DNA of 64,000 nucleotides from Oenanthe sinensis (taxonomy: Eukaryota; Streptophyta; Magnoliopsida; Apiales; Apiaceae): assembly GCA_028671895.1 (NCBI GenBank), contig CM053802.1:32836201-32900200 (forward strand). Reading direction: 5' to 3'. Positions 10,805 to 20,823 of this stretch are shown one piece after another. The notes under the pieces were generated by a model. It had not been told where the DNA came from. It worked only from the letters and a program-made list of their open reading frames with translations, and made no database searches. The translations under genes were made by a program, and so were the position numbers. Every line of letters begins with the position of its first letter. The first letter of the stretch is position 1.

Positions 10805-13800
10805 CTAAGTAAACAAATAGGGATACTTCTCGAGCATTTCACTCTCAAGTTCCCAGGTGGATTCCTCAACCCGAGGATTTCTCCACAAAACCTTTAGAAG
10901 CCTAACAGACTTATTCCTTAAAACCTTATCCTTATAATCCTGAATCTCTACAGGCTGTTCTACATAGGACAAGTCGGGTTGAATCTCTAGGGGTTCATAT
11001 TCTATTACATGACTCATATCAGGATTATACTTCCTAAGCATAGATAGTGAAAAACATTGTGAATGTGCTGCATCTGCGGTGGTAGAGCCAATTCATATGC
11101 AACTTTCCCAACTTGCTTCAAAACTTCAAAAGGTCCTATATATCTTGGATTAAGCTTTCCTTTCTTGCCAAATCTACTAACACCTTTCCACGGAGAAATC
11201 TTTAACAACACTTGGTCACCTTCTTCAAAATTCATATCCTTCATTGACTGGTCAGCATACTTCTTTTGCCTATCTTGAGCAGCTAGCAATCCCTTTTGAA
11301 TCAACTCAATCTTTTCTTTAGTTTGCTGAACTAACTCTGGACCCAAAATCTTACGCTCACCAACTTCATTCCAACACACTGGTGATCTGCATTTTCTTCC
11401 ATATAAAGCTTCATACGGGGGCATCCCAATACTGGCATGATAGCTGTTGTTATATGAAAACTCCACTAACGGTAAATGCTCATCCCAACTTCCTTCAAAA
11501 TCCAAGGCACAAACTCTCAACATGTCTTCAATGGTTTGGATTGTCCTTTCACTCTGGCCATCTGTCTGAGGATGATATGCAGTACTCATATTCAGCTTTG
11601 TTCCCAAACACTCTTGAAATTTCTTCCAAAATCTTGAATTGAATCTTGGGTCTCTGTCTGACACTATTGATACAGGAACACCATGTCGCATAACAATCTC
11701 TTTCAGGTACAAATGAACTAACCTGTCCAGTGAAAATCTTTCGTTGATCGGTAGAAAGTGCGCTGACTTGGTCAATCTGTCTATTATTACCCAAATAGCA
11801 TCATGATTAGCTTTAGTCCTTGGCAGACCTACTACAAAATCCATAACAAGATTCTCCCATTTCCATTCTGGAATCTCTAGTGGTTGCAACAATCCACTGA
11901 GTCTCTGATGTTCAGCTTTGACTCTCTGGCACGTATAACATTTACTGATCCATTCTGCCACATTTCTTTTCATGTTGGGCCACCAAAAATTTTCCTTCAA
12001 GTCCTTATACATCTTTGTGCTTCCTGGATGAATAGAGTATCTTGAACTATGTGCATCATGCAAAATTTCATTCTTGAGCTCTTGAACATTAGGGATCCAA
12101 ATTCGTGAGGAAAACCTAAAGATTCCTTTACCGTCCTTCTGACTTCTTAACTCTTCTCCAGTCAACTTGGCTCTGTCTTGACTCATCATCTGTTCTTGAC
12201 ATCTCTTGATCTTTTCTAACAATTCTGGCTGGAAAGTCATTGTATACACCATCTCTTCCACTGAATCAGAATTACATACTTCTATTTCCAATTTCTCAAA
12301 CTCTTTGATTAGTTCTTCAGAAGAAACCATTATATTCAATCTTTCCTTTCTACTTAAAGCATCTGCTACAACATTTGCCTTGCCTGGATGATAGTTAATC
12401 GTGCAGTCGTAGTCTTTGATCAATTCCAACCATCTTCTCTGTCTCATGTTCAATTCTTTCTGAGTAAAGATATACTTCAAACTCTTGTGGTCAGTATAAA
12501 TCTCACACTTTTCTCCGTACAAGTAGTGCCTCCATATTTTCAGTGCAAACACAATGGCAGCTAATTCCAGATCATGTGTAGGATATTTCAATTCATGAGG
12601 TCTTAACTGCCTGGAAGCATATGCAATTACTTTTCCATGTTGCATCAAAACACATCCCAAGCCTTTGTGAGAAGCGTCACTGTAGATCACAAAATTTCCT
12701 TGATCGTCAGGTAATACCAATACTGGGGCAGACACTAGTCTCCGCTTTAGCTCTTCAAAACTTTCTTCACACTTTTCATTCCATACAAACTTTTCATTCT
12801 TCCTAGTCAACTTGGTCATAGGGGTAGCTATCTTTGAGAAATCTTGAACAAATCTTCGATAGTATCCCGTTAATCCTAGAAAACTTCTGACTTCTGTTGG
12901 AGTCCTTGGTCTTTCCCATTTCATCACCGCTTCTATCTTTGCCGGATCAACTTTGATACCTTCTCTGCTGACAACATGACCTAAGAATTGTACTTCCTTC
13001 AACCAAAATTCACATTTTGAAAACTTCGCATACAACTTCTCCTTTCTTAAAGTCTCTAAAGCAATTCTCAAGTGATCTGCATGCTCTTCTTCTGACTTGG
13101 AATAAATCAGGATGTCGTCGATGAAAACAATCACAAACTTGTCTAAATATTTCTTAAAGACTCTGTTCATCAGATCCATAAACGCTGCTGGGGCATTTGT
13201 CAATCCAAAAACCATAACTAAAAATTCATAGTGTCCGTACCTTGTTCTGAATGCTGTTTTAGATACATCTTCAGGTTTGATCTTGAGTTGATGGTATCCG
13301 GACCTTAAGTCAATTTTTGAAAAACATTCGGCTCCTTTCAACTGGTCAAAAAGATCATCGATCCTCGGCAACGGGTACTTGTTCTTGATGGTTAGCTTGT
13401 TTAACTCTCGGTAATCTATGCACAATCTCGTGCTTCCATCTTTCTTCTTAACAAACAAAACTGGTGCTCCCCAAGGGGACACACTAGGCCTTATAATTCC
13501 TTTATCCAAGAGATCTTGTATTTGACTCGCCAACTCTTTCATCTCAACTAGCGCCATTCTATATGGGGCTTTGGAAACTGGCTCAGTGCCTGGAGCTAAA
13601 TCAATAGAGAATTCTATTTCCCTATCGGAAGGTAAGCCTGGCAATTCATCTGGAAACACGTCGGGAAATTCATTGACTATAGGAACATCTTCTAATTGAA
13701 CTGGCTCCTTCTCAGTGTCTACAACATGGGCTAGGTAAGCCTCACATCCTTGACGCAGAAATCTCTTTGCCTGAACGATATTCAAAAACTTCTTGACTTG

Positions 13801-15363
13801 TCGGGTACCTCGAAATTCCACTTCTTCTCCTTCTAGGGTTTTCACCTTTAACTTTTTATTCCTACAATCTATCTGAGCCTTGTATTCTGACAACCAATCC
13901 ATCCCTAGAATTACATCAAATTCACCTAACTTAAAAGGTATCAAGTTAGCGAGAAAATGACAACTGCCTATTTCAATGTCACATCTAGGACAAACTTGGC
14001 TTACTGGAATCTTTGCGTGGTTAGCTACTTCTATAACTAAGGCTTGCTCCAAAGGTCGAACTTCACATTGCAATTTACCAAGAAAATCTTGAGATATAAA
14101 AGACTTAGTAGCTCCAGAATCAATCAATACACTAGCTTGGACTGAATTAACAGGAAGTGTACCTGATATCACATCCACATCCTGGATAGCCTCTTTCTGA
14201 GTCATGTTGAAGGTTCTTGCTCTAGATTGATGTGCTGAAGATTGTGACGGAGTTCCAGCTATCCTGAGAACATTAGTAGGCTGTGTAGGTTCCTTGCATT
14301 CCCTTGCCATGTGACCTAGCTTGCCACACTTGTAGCATTTGATCCCAGACTTTGGATTTGAATTCTGAATTTGACTGTTGCATTCCGCTGCATAATGTCC
14401 CTTCCTGTTGCATTTGAAGCAGGTAACATTGGGCTTATTACAAACTCCAGAGTGCTTTCTTCCACAAATCTTGCACTTAGGAACAAACTGTCTGATGGCC
14501 TTTGGCTGGTTGAAACCTTGAGCTTTATTGTTCTGTCTCCCTCTTCCATCATTACCATTTTTGATCTGCTGGAAATCACTTCTCTGACCTTTTGGCCTTC
14601 TATGAAACTTGTTTCTGAAATTACCATGTCCCTGACTGTCTTCCCTAGCTCCAAACTTTCTCTTTTTGTTATCCTTCTCCTTCTAGGACATATCACTCAC
14701 ACCTTCCACGATCATTGCTTTCTGGACTATTGCAGTAAAACTTTGCAGCTCAAAAACTGCCACCCTACTTCTAATCCATGGCCTTAGGCCTTGTTGAAAC
14801 CTCTTGGCCTTCTTGACATCAGTATTGACAAATTCTGGCACAAACCTAGCCATCTCAGAAAACTTGGCCTCATACTCAGCCACACTCATACCTCTTTGCT
14901 TCAGTTCTAGAAATTTATTCTCCATCTAGTCCTTCATGAAACTAGGAAAGTACTTTTCTAAAAACAATTCTGTAAACTGATCCCAAGAAATCACACCTTC
15001 ACCCTGAAGCATCTTCATAGACTCCCACCAGTAACCAGCTTCAGCTTTAAGAAAATAACTAGCATACTCAGTCTTCTTATCCTCATCTACGTCTACCAAC
15101 TGAAAAGCTTTTTCCATCTCCTTAAGCCATGTCTGGGCTTCTACTGGGTCTGTGGATCCTTTGAATTCAGGTGGTTTCACTGCTTGAAAAGATTTAAAGG
15201 TAACTGCTGGGGGTGCGGAAGGTCTTTGCTGTTGCTGGGTTAAAAGAGCTATTTGCTGTTGTAGCAACTGAATGAGTTGGGCAACTGTAGGGTCCATGGG
15301 ATTTTGATCTTTTGTATTATGGTTCTGAGACGAATTTGAGGTGTTTCTTTTCTTTGGCGGCAT
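10805..15363 (-). pseudogene. gag-pol: E2 gag-pol polyprotein, one frame with two stops and one frameshift
   Basis: From ATG at 15363 one frame runs to 11014, broken only by TAG at 14926-14928 and TAG at 14683-14685. Gag starts MPPKKRN and has a capsid-type region, then three Cys/His knuckles at about 14300-14480 (CKICGRKHSGVC, CFKCNRKGHYAAEC, CYKCGKLGHMAREC). Protease DSGA lies near 14111-14127, RT FIDD near 13114-13125, RNase H YSDAS near 12664-12700, the integrase HHCC at about 11905-12060, and the catalytic D, D, E near 11830, 11655 and 11555. A one-base deletion near 11050 (compare E3, 26899-26915) moves the last 78 codons to another frame. Those carry the chromodomain-like end LVKVLWRN-like...EESTWELE. 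Gag and pol share one frame with no stop between them, typical of this group. Confidence 0.93.
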
Positions 15364-15838
15364 TTACTATAGGGAAACAAGCAACTTATTAAGCAATACA
15401 CTACACCATATCGTAAACAGTTCAAATACTTTTAAAGCCATTTGGGAATTAGAAACACTATTTTAAAAATCAATCTTGTAGCATCATTACTACATAAGTT
15501 GCCTGTACAACAAGGATATAAAGGTTCTATAGAAAACAGATTAGCACAACAGGTATGAATAAAACAATCATAAAGGTTAGCAACAGGTATAAATAAGGTA
15601 CTGGTAAGGGTAAGAAATAGTTTATGGACAAATGTGCGAAAAAGTAAATAACAGATATATCGGAAGGTACTGGAACTGAAAAGAAATCACAAATAGATAC
15701 GAAAAGTGCCAAAGTGCCGGATAAGTTAAAGTACAACCACGAAATAAAAGTACTGAGAAGAAAACAGAAATAACATCTGGGCAAGTGTGCTAGAGGGCTC
15801 TAACAAATGTCCCTTTTAACACTCAAACATCCTAACAT
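15364..15838 (-). other. E2 untranslated leader between accessory exon and gag
   Basis: About 475 bp on the minus strand between the end of accessory exon 2 (stop at 15839) and the gag ATG. It is AT-rich, with no coding sequence I can support; the antisense and alternate-frame ORFs here are short. Confidence 0.6.
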
Positions 15839-16240
15839 CTAATCTCTCCGGTGATCCCTGTCTCGGGCAGCCCTGAGTCCAATCAGCAGTCTACTAAGCA
15901 CCCGGGTCAACTCTCCTGCCCGCTCCGCCACATCATCTGGAAATGCTCTAGCCGCTATCTGCCTACGTCCCTCTTCCTCAACAGCCCTAATCCGTTCCTC
16001 CCATCACTCGACAGGATGCACAGGAACTCGTAACTAGCCTAGGGTAATGGATGGCCTATAAACTCTACGGCGAACAGGGACACCAGCACTCCCTGAGGGT
16101 AGGTCAGGCTGAGCAGGGGGCTCAGGAATCAGCTCCTCCTCGCTCTCAGAACTAGATATGACTATAGCGTCATCGTCAGTATCCGAAGAAAATTCAGAGG
16201 AACCAGGAGAGGGTGGTTGTTGTGAAACAATGCCACGAGC
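15839..16240 (-). pseudogene. Accessory gene, second coding exon (E2)
   Basis: After the acceptor TATTATTGCAG at 16251-16241 the frame reads ARGIVSQQ, a Pro/Ser stretch, then DDDAIVISSSESEEEL (about 16130-16185), which resembles SUMO-interaction motifs: a short hydrophobic core followed by Ser and acidic residues. A helical-looking Arg/Glu/Leu-rich C-terminal half follows and ends RDRDHRRD with TAG at 15839-15841; the full exon is 133 codons. E2 has in-frame TAG after SITLG and TGA after HPVE, both about 70 codons from the exon start. E1 has Gln and Trp at these places, so the ancestral frame was open. No homologous family is recognised; function is unknown. Confidence 0.55.
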
Positions 16241-16715
16241 CTGCAATAATATAATATGCAAAGCAAAAAGGAATAAGATCACCTTAAATCTACAGTTAAA
16301 ATCCTAACGTCTATACACTCTTCGTTATCTAATCCTATCTTACCATTACTCTCTCTTCTATTATTAAATGATCTACTTGTTTAACTTAATCCTGGCTTGT
16401 TTCAGTGACCAAAACCTTAGCTCTGATACCAACCTGTGACGCCCTCCCGACCCGGGGTCTAGATCGGGGAGTCACTAACACTCTATATGCATGCACCCTA
16501 AATAACAATAATAGAAAATACGCAAAAATATGGCCCCGACTACTAACCTGGATCTTTCAAGGTAATGGTGTGAAACAAGCACACAACTACATTCATTTAT
16601 ATTTACATTTACAGTAACCAAAATAATATTACAGTTCCTGAAACATCTCAAAATCTACTAATAAAAGTACAAGACTAAACAAAGTCTTTTCCTTCCAACT
16701 CTGCCTCGATCCTAC
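16241..16715 (-). other. Inferred intron of the accessory gene spanning LTR end and PBS (E2)
   Basis: Donor CAG|GTAGGATC at 16716/16715 and acceptor TTATTGCAG|GCTC at 16241/16240 are both present in E1 at the same spacing (475 and 476 bp). The intron phase is 0 on both sides. It contains the LTR terminus and the PBS (16420-16431), so splicing makes an RNA that cannot prime reverse transcription. Confidence 0.5.
16420..16431 (-). promoter_or_regulatory. Primer-binding site, initiator tRNA-Met type (E2)
   Basis: TGGTATCAGAGC on the minus strand, three bases from the LTR end at 16435. Confidence 0.93.
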
Positions 16716-19700
16716 CTGTTCAATCTCAGCCAGCCTAGCAAAGTTCATGTATGACATATTCTTCCTGGCAGTCTGCTTAATACGGACCATGATTCTCAAA
16801 AGCTGTAGATGTTAGAAAATAAAAGAATGAGCTACAAAAGCTCAGCAAGTAACCATATAGGTTAAAAACAGTTCTACAAGCTTATATATAATTTAAAAAG
16901 TCTTTTCTCAAAACCATGCTTTAAAATCATTGCTGGACCTCATTGTCCCAAGATTGTAATTAAAATTCTAGTCAGGGTATGCATTACTCGCAAAACCTTC
17001 TTTTATAAAACCACTGGCAGGGTTAAATAATTTCAATAACTGGTGCAAAGTAAATAAGAAGCTGGAAAGTAATAATCAATTGCAAGTATAAGAGTAATCT
17101 GCAGGGTTAGATGGATAACAGGAAGTAATGTATAACAATTGAAACAAGGTCAACTCAAGATATGTCTGATAATTGAAGCTGTATATGACAGGTTATAACA
17201 AGGCATTTCATTATTCATTACTAAGCATCTCAAAGTTCATTTGTATAAAACTGTCCTTTCATTAGGACTGATTCTTTCAAAACATTTTGTAAAACTGTCC
17301 TCTCATTAGGACCTTGCTTTTCAAATCATTTATATAAAAAACTGTCCTCTCATTAGGACCTTTACTGATTAGAAACAATTCATTTTGATTGGAGTTTTCT
17401 CACAACGCCAGACAATACGGGTGATCAGCCAAGTAAATCCCCATAACGGACTAAAGTCCCTCTGGACATAAAGAGTACTCATAAAGGCACTTATTGCCAT
17501 TGGCCTTGGGCTATTTCATTATAGCCATTGACTATCTCATTATAGTCTTCACATAAAAAGTGCTTGACCGGCGTCACTCGGCCTCTTACGCCTCCAACCT
17601 ATAGGAATCCGCAGAAACCATTTTGATCGGAATTCCTATAATAACCAAAACCTTTCTTTTTAAAGTTACCAAATCATTTGATGAAAAAGACTTCTTGAAA
17701 GTCGGATTCCATATTTAAATCCATTTTTAAGATCATTAGACAGAGGTAAATTTTATTCCAAGATAAATCTCAAAACAAGTCTTTGTTGTACTAAAGTAGG
17801 CATAAATCTTGAACTAGGGACCAAAACCAAGTTACAGTAGTAAAGTCAGGTTGCAGGGTCAACTCCCAGGTATAACAATATGTTTTGAAAACAGTTGTAA
17901 GGCATTTGATCATGACAGTAGTTAAATAATCACAACAGGGTACTTTCAGGGTTTAAAGTTTAAGTAAACATAATTAAGGAAAATGGTGTAGACATAAGTC
18001 ATAGTTCAAAGTTACTGATTTAAGATCATTAAAACTAGGTTATAGGTTGTCGATAACAGTTCAGGGATTGAAAAGTTTAAAGTGCAATTAAAACTGGTAT
18101 AAGGTTGCAGTTTAAGTAAAACAATTAAAGTAAAGCAGGCTGTAACTTAAAACAGTTGAGATAAAGTAAAATAATCGCAGGGTCGTAAAACAGTTCATAA
18201 AACAGTGCTTAAGTTTAAAGAGATTAGGCAGTAGTTACTTGCCTTAACAAAGAATGCTACAGCTGTTGAACAGGTAGATCGCCTACACCAGACACTAACT
18301 CTCTACTTTTGCTTTTCCTTTGTCCTTCACCTCAATGTCCTTCGTAGCTACACATAAATAATACTATTTCAGAATCTTATATACTCTCGACGTTCTCTTT
18401 AACGTCTAACTATTCTACCCTTTCGATAATGTAACCCTTTAACACAGATGCACAATCCACAGTAGACATACTCTGCTATAAACTCACTTCTACACTGGCA
18501 AGCAAATAGCACATAGACACATATATTGATTCACAGTATTCTTGACTGATAGTCTTTCCTATACAGAAGTGGTGTGCCAATAATATTTTACAAAGTCGTT
18601 TTAGTTTTAGAAAATTTTGGCAGCACTTCCCCTGTAATTGGAGCTATCCGTCAGAATACAACCGACACAACCAAACATCAATGTCAATCATATACCATTA
18701 TACAACCATATTTGCACCAAATCCATATCAAACAAGCAATAGCTATAAACAATATGCAATACTATTGTCATTCAAAATGACTGAAACAATCCAAGTACCA
18801 ACTGCCTAGCTATACAATCGATTCAATTCTTACCTCACTCTTATATCATATCAACTCATGTCCACTTAGTTCATAGAAATTAGAACTCATATTGGCAATT
18901 AGTGTATGACATTCGAATATAGAATACACATATATATTCGAAAGTAATAGCTATTATGATTCTTATAATACAATCAAGCAATTACTAAACCATTTTAATA
19001 GTACCTTTAAATCATGTACTATAAATTCCTGCTTTCAACTTATGCTAGCATACCATTAATAAAGTTACACACATAATAGGATCATGGAATTTCTAAATTA
19101 ATTAATTACTGAGATTAGCATTAGAAAATGCTTTTTAATTCGAAAACATATATATATATATATATATCTAAAATCAGAAAATCAGCCCTATCCTTAACTC
19201 ATACATATGAAGTATGTATAGATTATGACTCAATTTCAATTCAAACAAAACCCCAACTCAATTATAGTATTTACATAACCATTTGAATATTAAATTATTC
19301 AAATAATTCAAAATTTTCGAACTAATTATAATTAATCAACATGCAGTCCTTGCTTAACCATTTAACAATTACAATGCAGACACTAGCATTACTATTAATC
19401 GCAACCAAAGCTTAATCCTCGAACTACAACACGCGGCCATGACCAGAAAATACAACACCGTGACCGGAAAAATCATAATCTTATCATGCAATGCTAAACA
19501 ACCATGCAATCAAGCTCTTAACATCTTAATAGCAAACAAGAAATCATTACTATACACCACTAGCAGCAACCGCAACAATTGAAAACAAGACTCATTCGAA
19601 TAATTTGGTTCGGGAAAAACAAGAAATGAACCAAAAATCTACATGCAACTCAATTTAAGCTAACTAGCAGCATAACTATAACATTAACATAGCAATTAAG

Positions 19701-20818
19701 GTGTGGTAGGCTCAGGAGCACCATCACAGCCCTTCCACCGGCTCACCGGAGGTTCACCGCCGGTGGGGTAAAAATCGGAGGTGCTCGGTTTCGAGTTTCC
19801 CTCAACGATCTTCACCTATTTCCTTGTTTACAAATCAGATTAGCATCTAGTAACATGAATACAACTCTACAATTCATTGCATGCAACTTTCCCGATCAAA
19901 CACACACACGCCGCACACACATATATACACACACAGTTGCATGCAAGGCTCGAGAGGAAGTCCTATGCAAGATTACAAGTCGAACTCAAAGCATAAACTA
20001 GCAATGCACACAGCAACAATGGGACAGGGAAAAATCGCCTGAGGAAGAGAGGAATGACCTGGGAATGAAGATACAGAGCAAAGAAAATGAAAGTGGGCGG
20101 TGGCTGATGTTATAAAGCTAGGGGCAAGGAAGTAATTTCACATTGCTGCTTTTCTAATTTAAAACAATTAAAATTCAAATTTTTTAGAGAAACAGGGTAC
20201 AAAAATAAATTTTATATTTTTAAAATAAAGATCATGAATTTATAAGCTTACCCATATTTTTAAAATATTTTTCTGATGAATCAATAATTAGCTAAAAATC
20301 TTTGAAGTTTTAGCACAGAAATAGAAAATAAGAGTATAAAAATCATTAAAAATAATTTTGGGCTCAAATAAAATAAACTTCTATTTTTCAAAAGTCTCAG
20401 AATATATAAGGAACATTTTGGAAAAGATTTCATGATTTTTGGACATTCCAATAATTAAATATGGAATTTAGAAGAGTAATATCTCTAGAATAAAACAGGA
20501 ATGAAAGATTTATATAAAATCACTGGGACTAGAATTAAATACATCACCATTTTTATAAAGTCTCTAAAATCACATAGAAGCTACATATAAAATTTCATAA
20601 TTATTGGACACACAAATAATTTTATAAAAATCAAACAGTTACTCAATTAAGCATGAAAAGTCAGTTAAGCGCTTAATTAAATCTCTTAAGCATAAAGCAG
20701 TCAAACAGACAGTCAACTAGACATATAAAATGACCACATATCATATCTTAACACATTAAAATACATAAATCATATACCTCATATTATTCAAATAGATTTA
20801 ATTATCTCGATCGTTACA
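16435..20818 (-). repeat. 5' LTR of E2 (4,384 bp)
   Basis: It is the partner of 6314-10765, with TG...CA ends. It carries the accessory exon (16716-16790), hairpin/TATA repeats (about 17243-17360) and a short TA run (19147-19168). The G-box-like site is mutated here (CCAAGT for CCACGT near 17430). A GC-rich inverted repeat (stem CACCGGC/GCCGGTG) is at about 19735-19770. No other gene is supported. Confidence 0.95.
16716..16792 (-). CDS. Accessory gene, first coding exon with histone H3-like tail (E2, 5' LTR)
   Basis: The ATG at 16790 begins MVRIKQTARKN and the exon ends AEIEQ at 16716, followed by donor GTAGGATC. Upstream, TTTTATTTTCTAACATCTACAG is a strong plant-type acceptor, so this is probably an internal exon joined to a non-coding exon nearer the promoter. 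Residues 2 and 4-9 after the initiator equal histone H3 R2 and K4-K9 (KQTARK). If left unspliced, the frame continues about 28 codons to a stop without recognisable features. The peptide could be a chromatin-reader ligand; that is inference. Confidence 0.6.
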
Positions 20819-20823
20819 TTCTC

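Larger units (their letters stand above)
6314..20818 (-). mobile_element. Ty3/gypsy chromovirus (Tekay/Del type), element E2, nearly complete
   Basis: A 14.5-kb minus-strand element with two LTRs (16435-20818 as 5' LTR, 6314-10765 as 3' LTR), a tRNA-Met PBS, gag-pol, a PPT and a 5-bp target duplication. Pol order is PR-RT-RNaseH-IN with a C-terminal chromodomain-like segment, which identifies a chromovirus. LTRs over 4 kb and the gag sequence suit the Tekay/Del group. It is non-autonomous now: two TAG codons in gag and a one-base deletion before the chromodomain. The two LTRs differ by five substitutions in the first ~465 aligned bases, so it is young relative to its surroundings. Confidence 0.95.

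Noticed and set aside
11063..14787. Plus-strand ORFs inside E2 gag-pol
   Set aside because: Antisense shadows of the pol frame.
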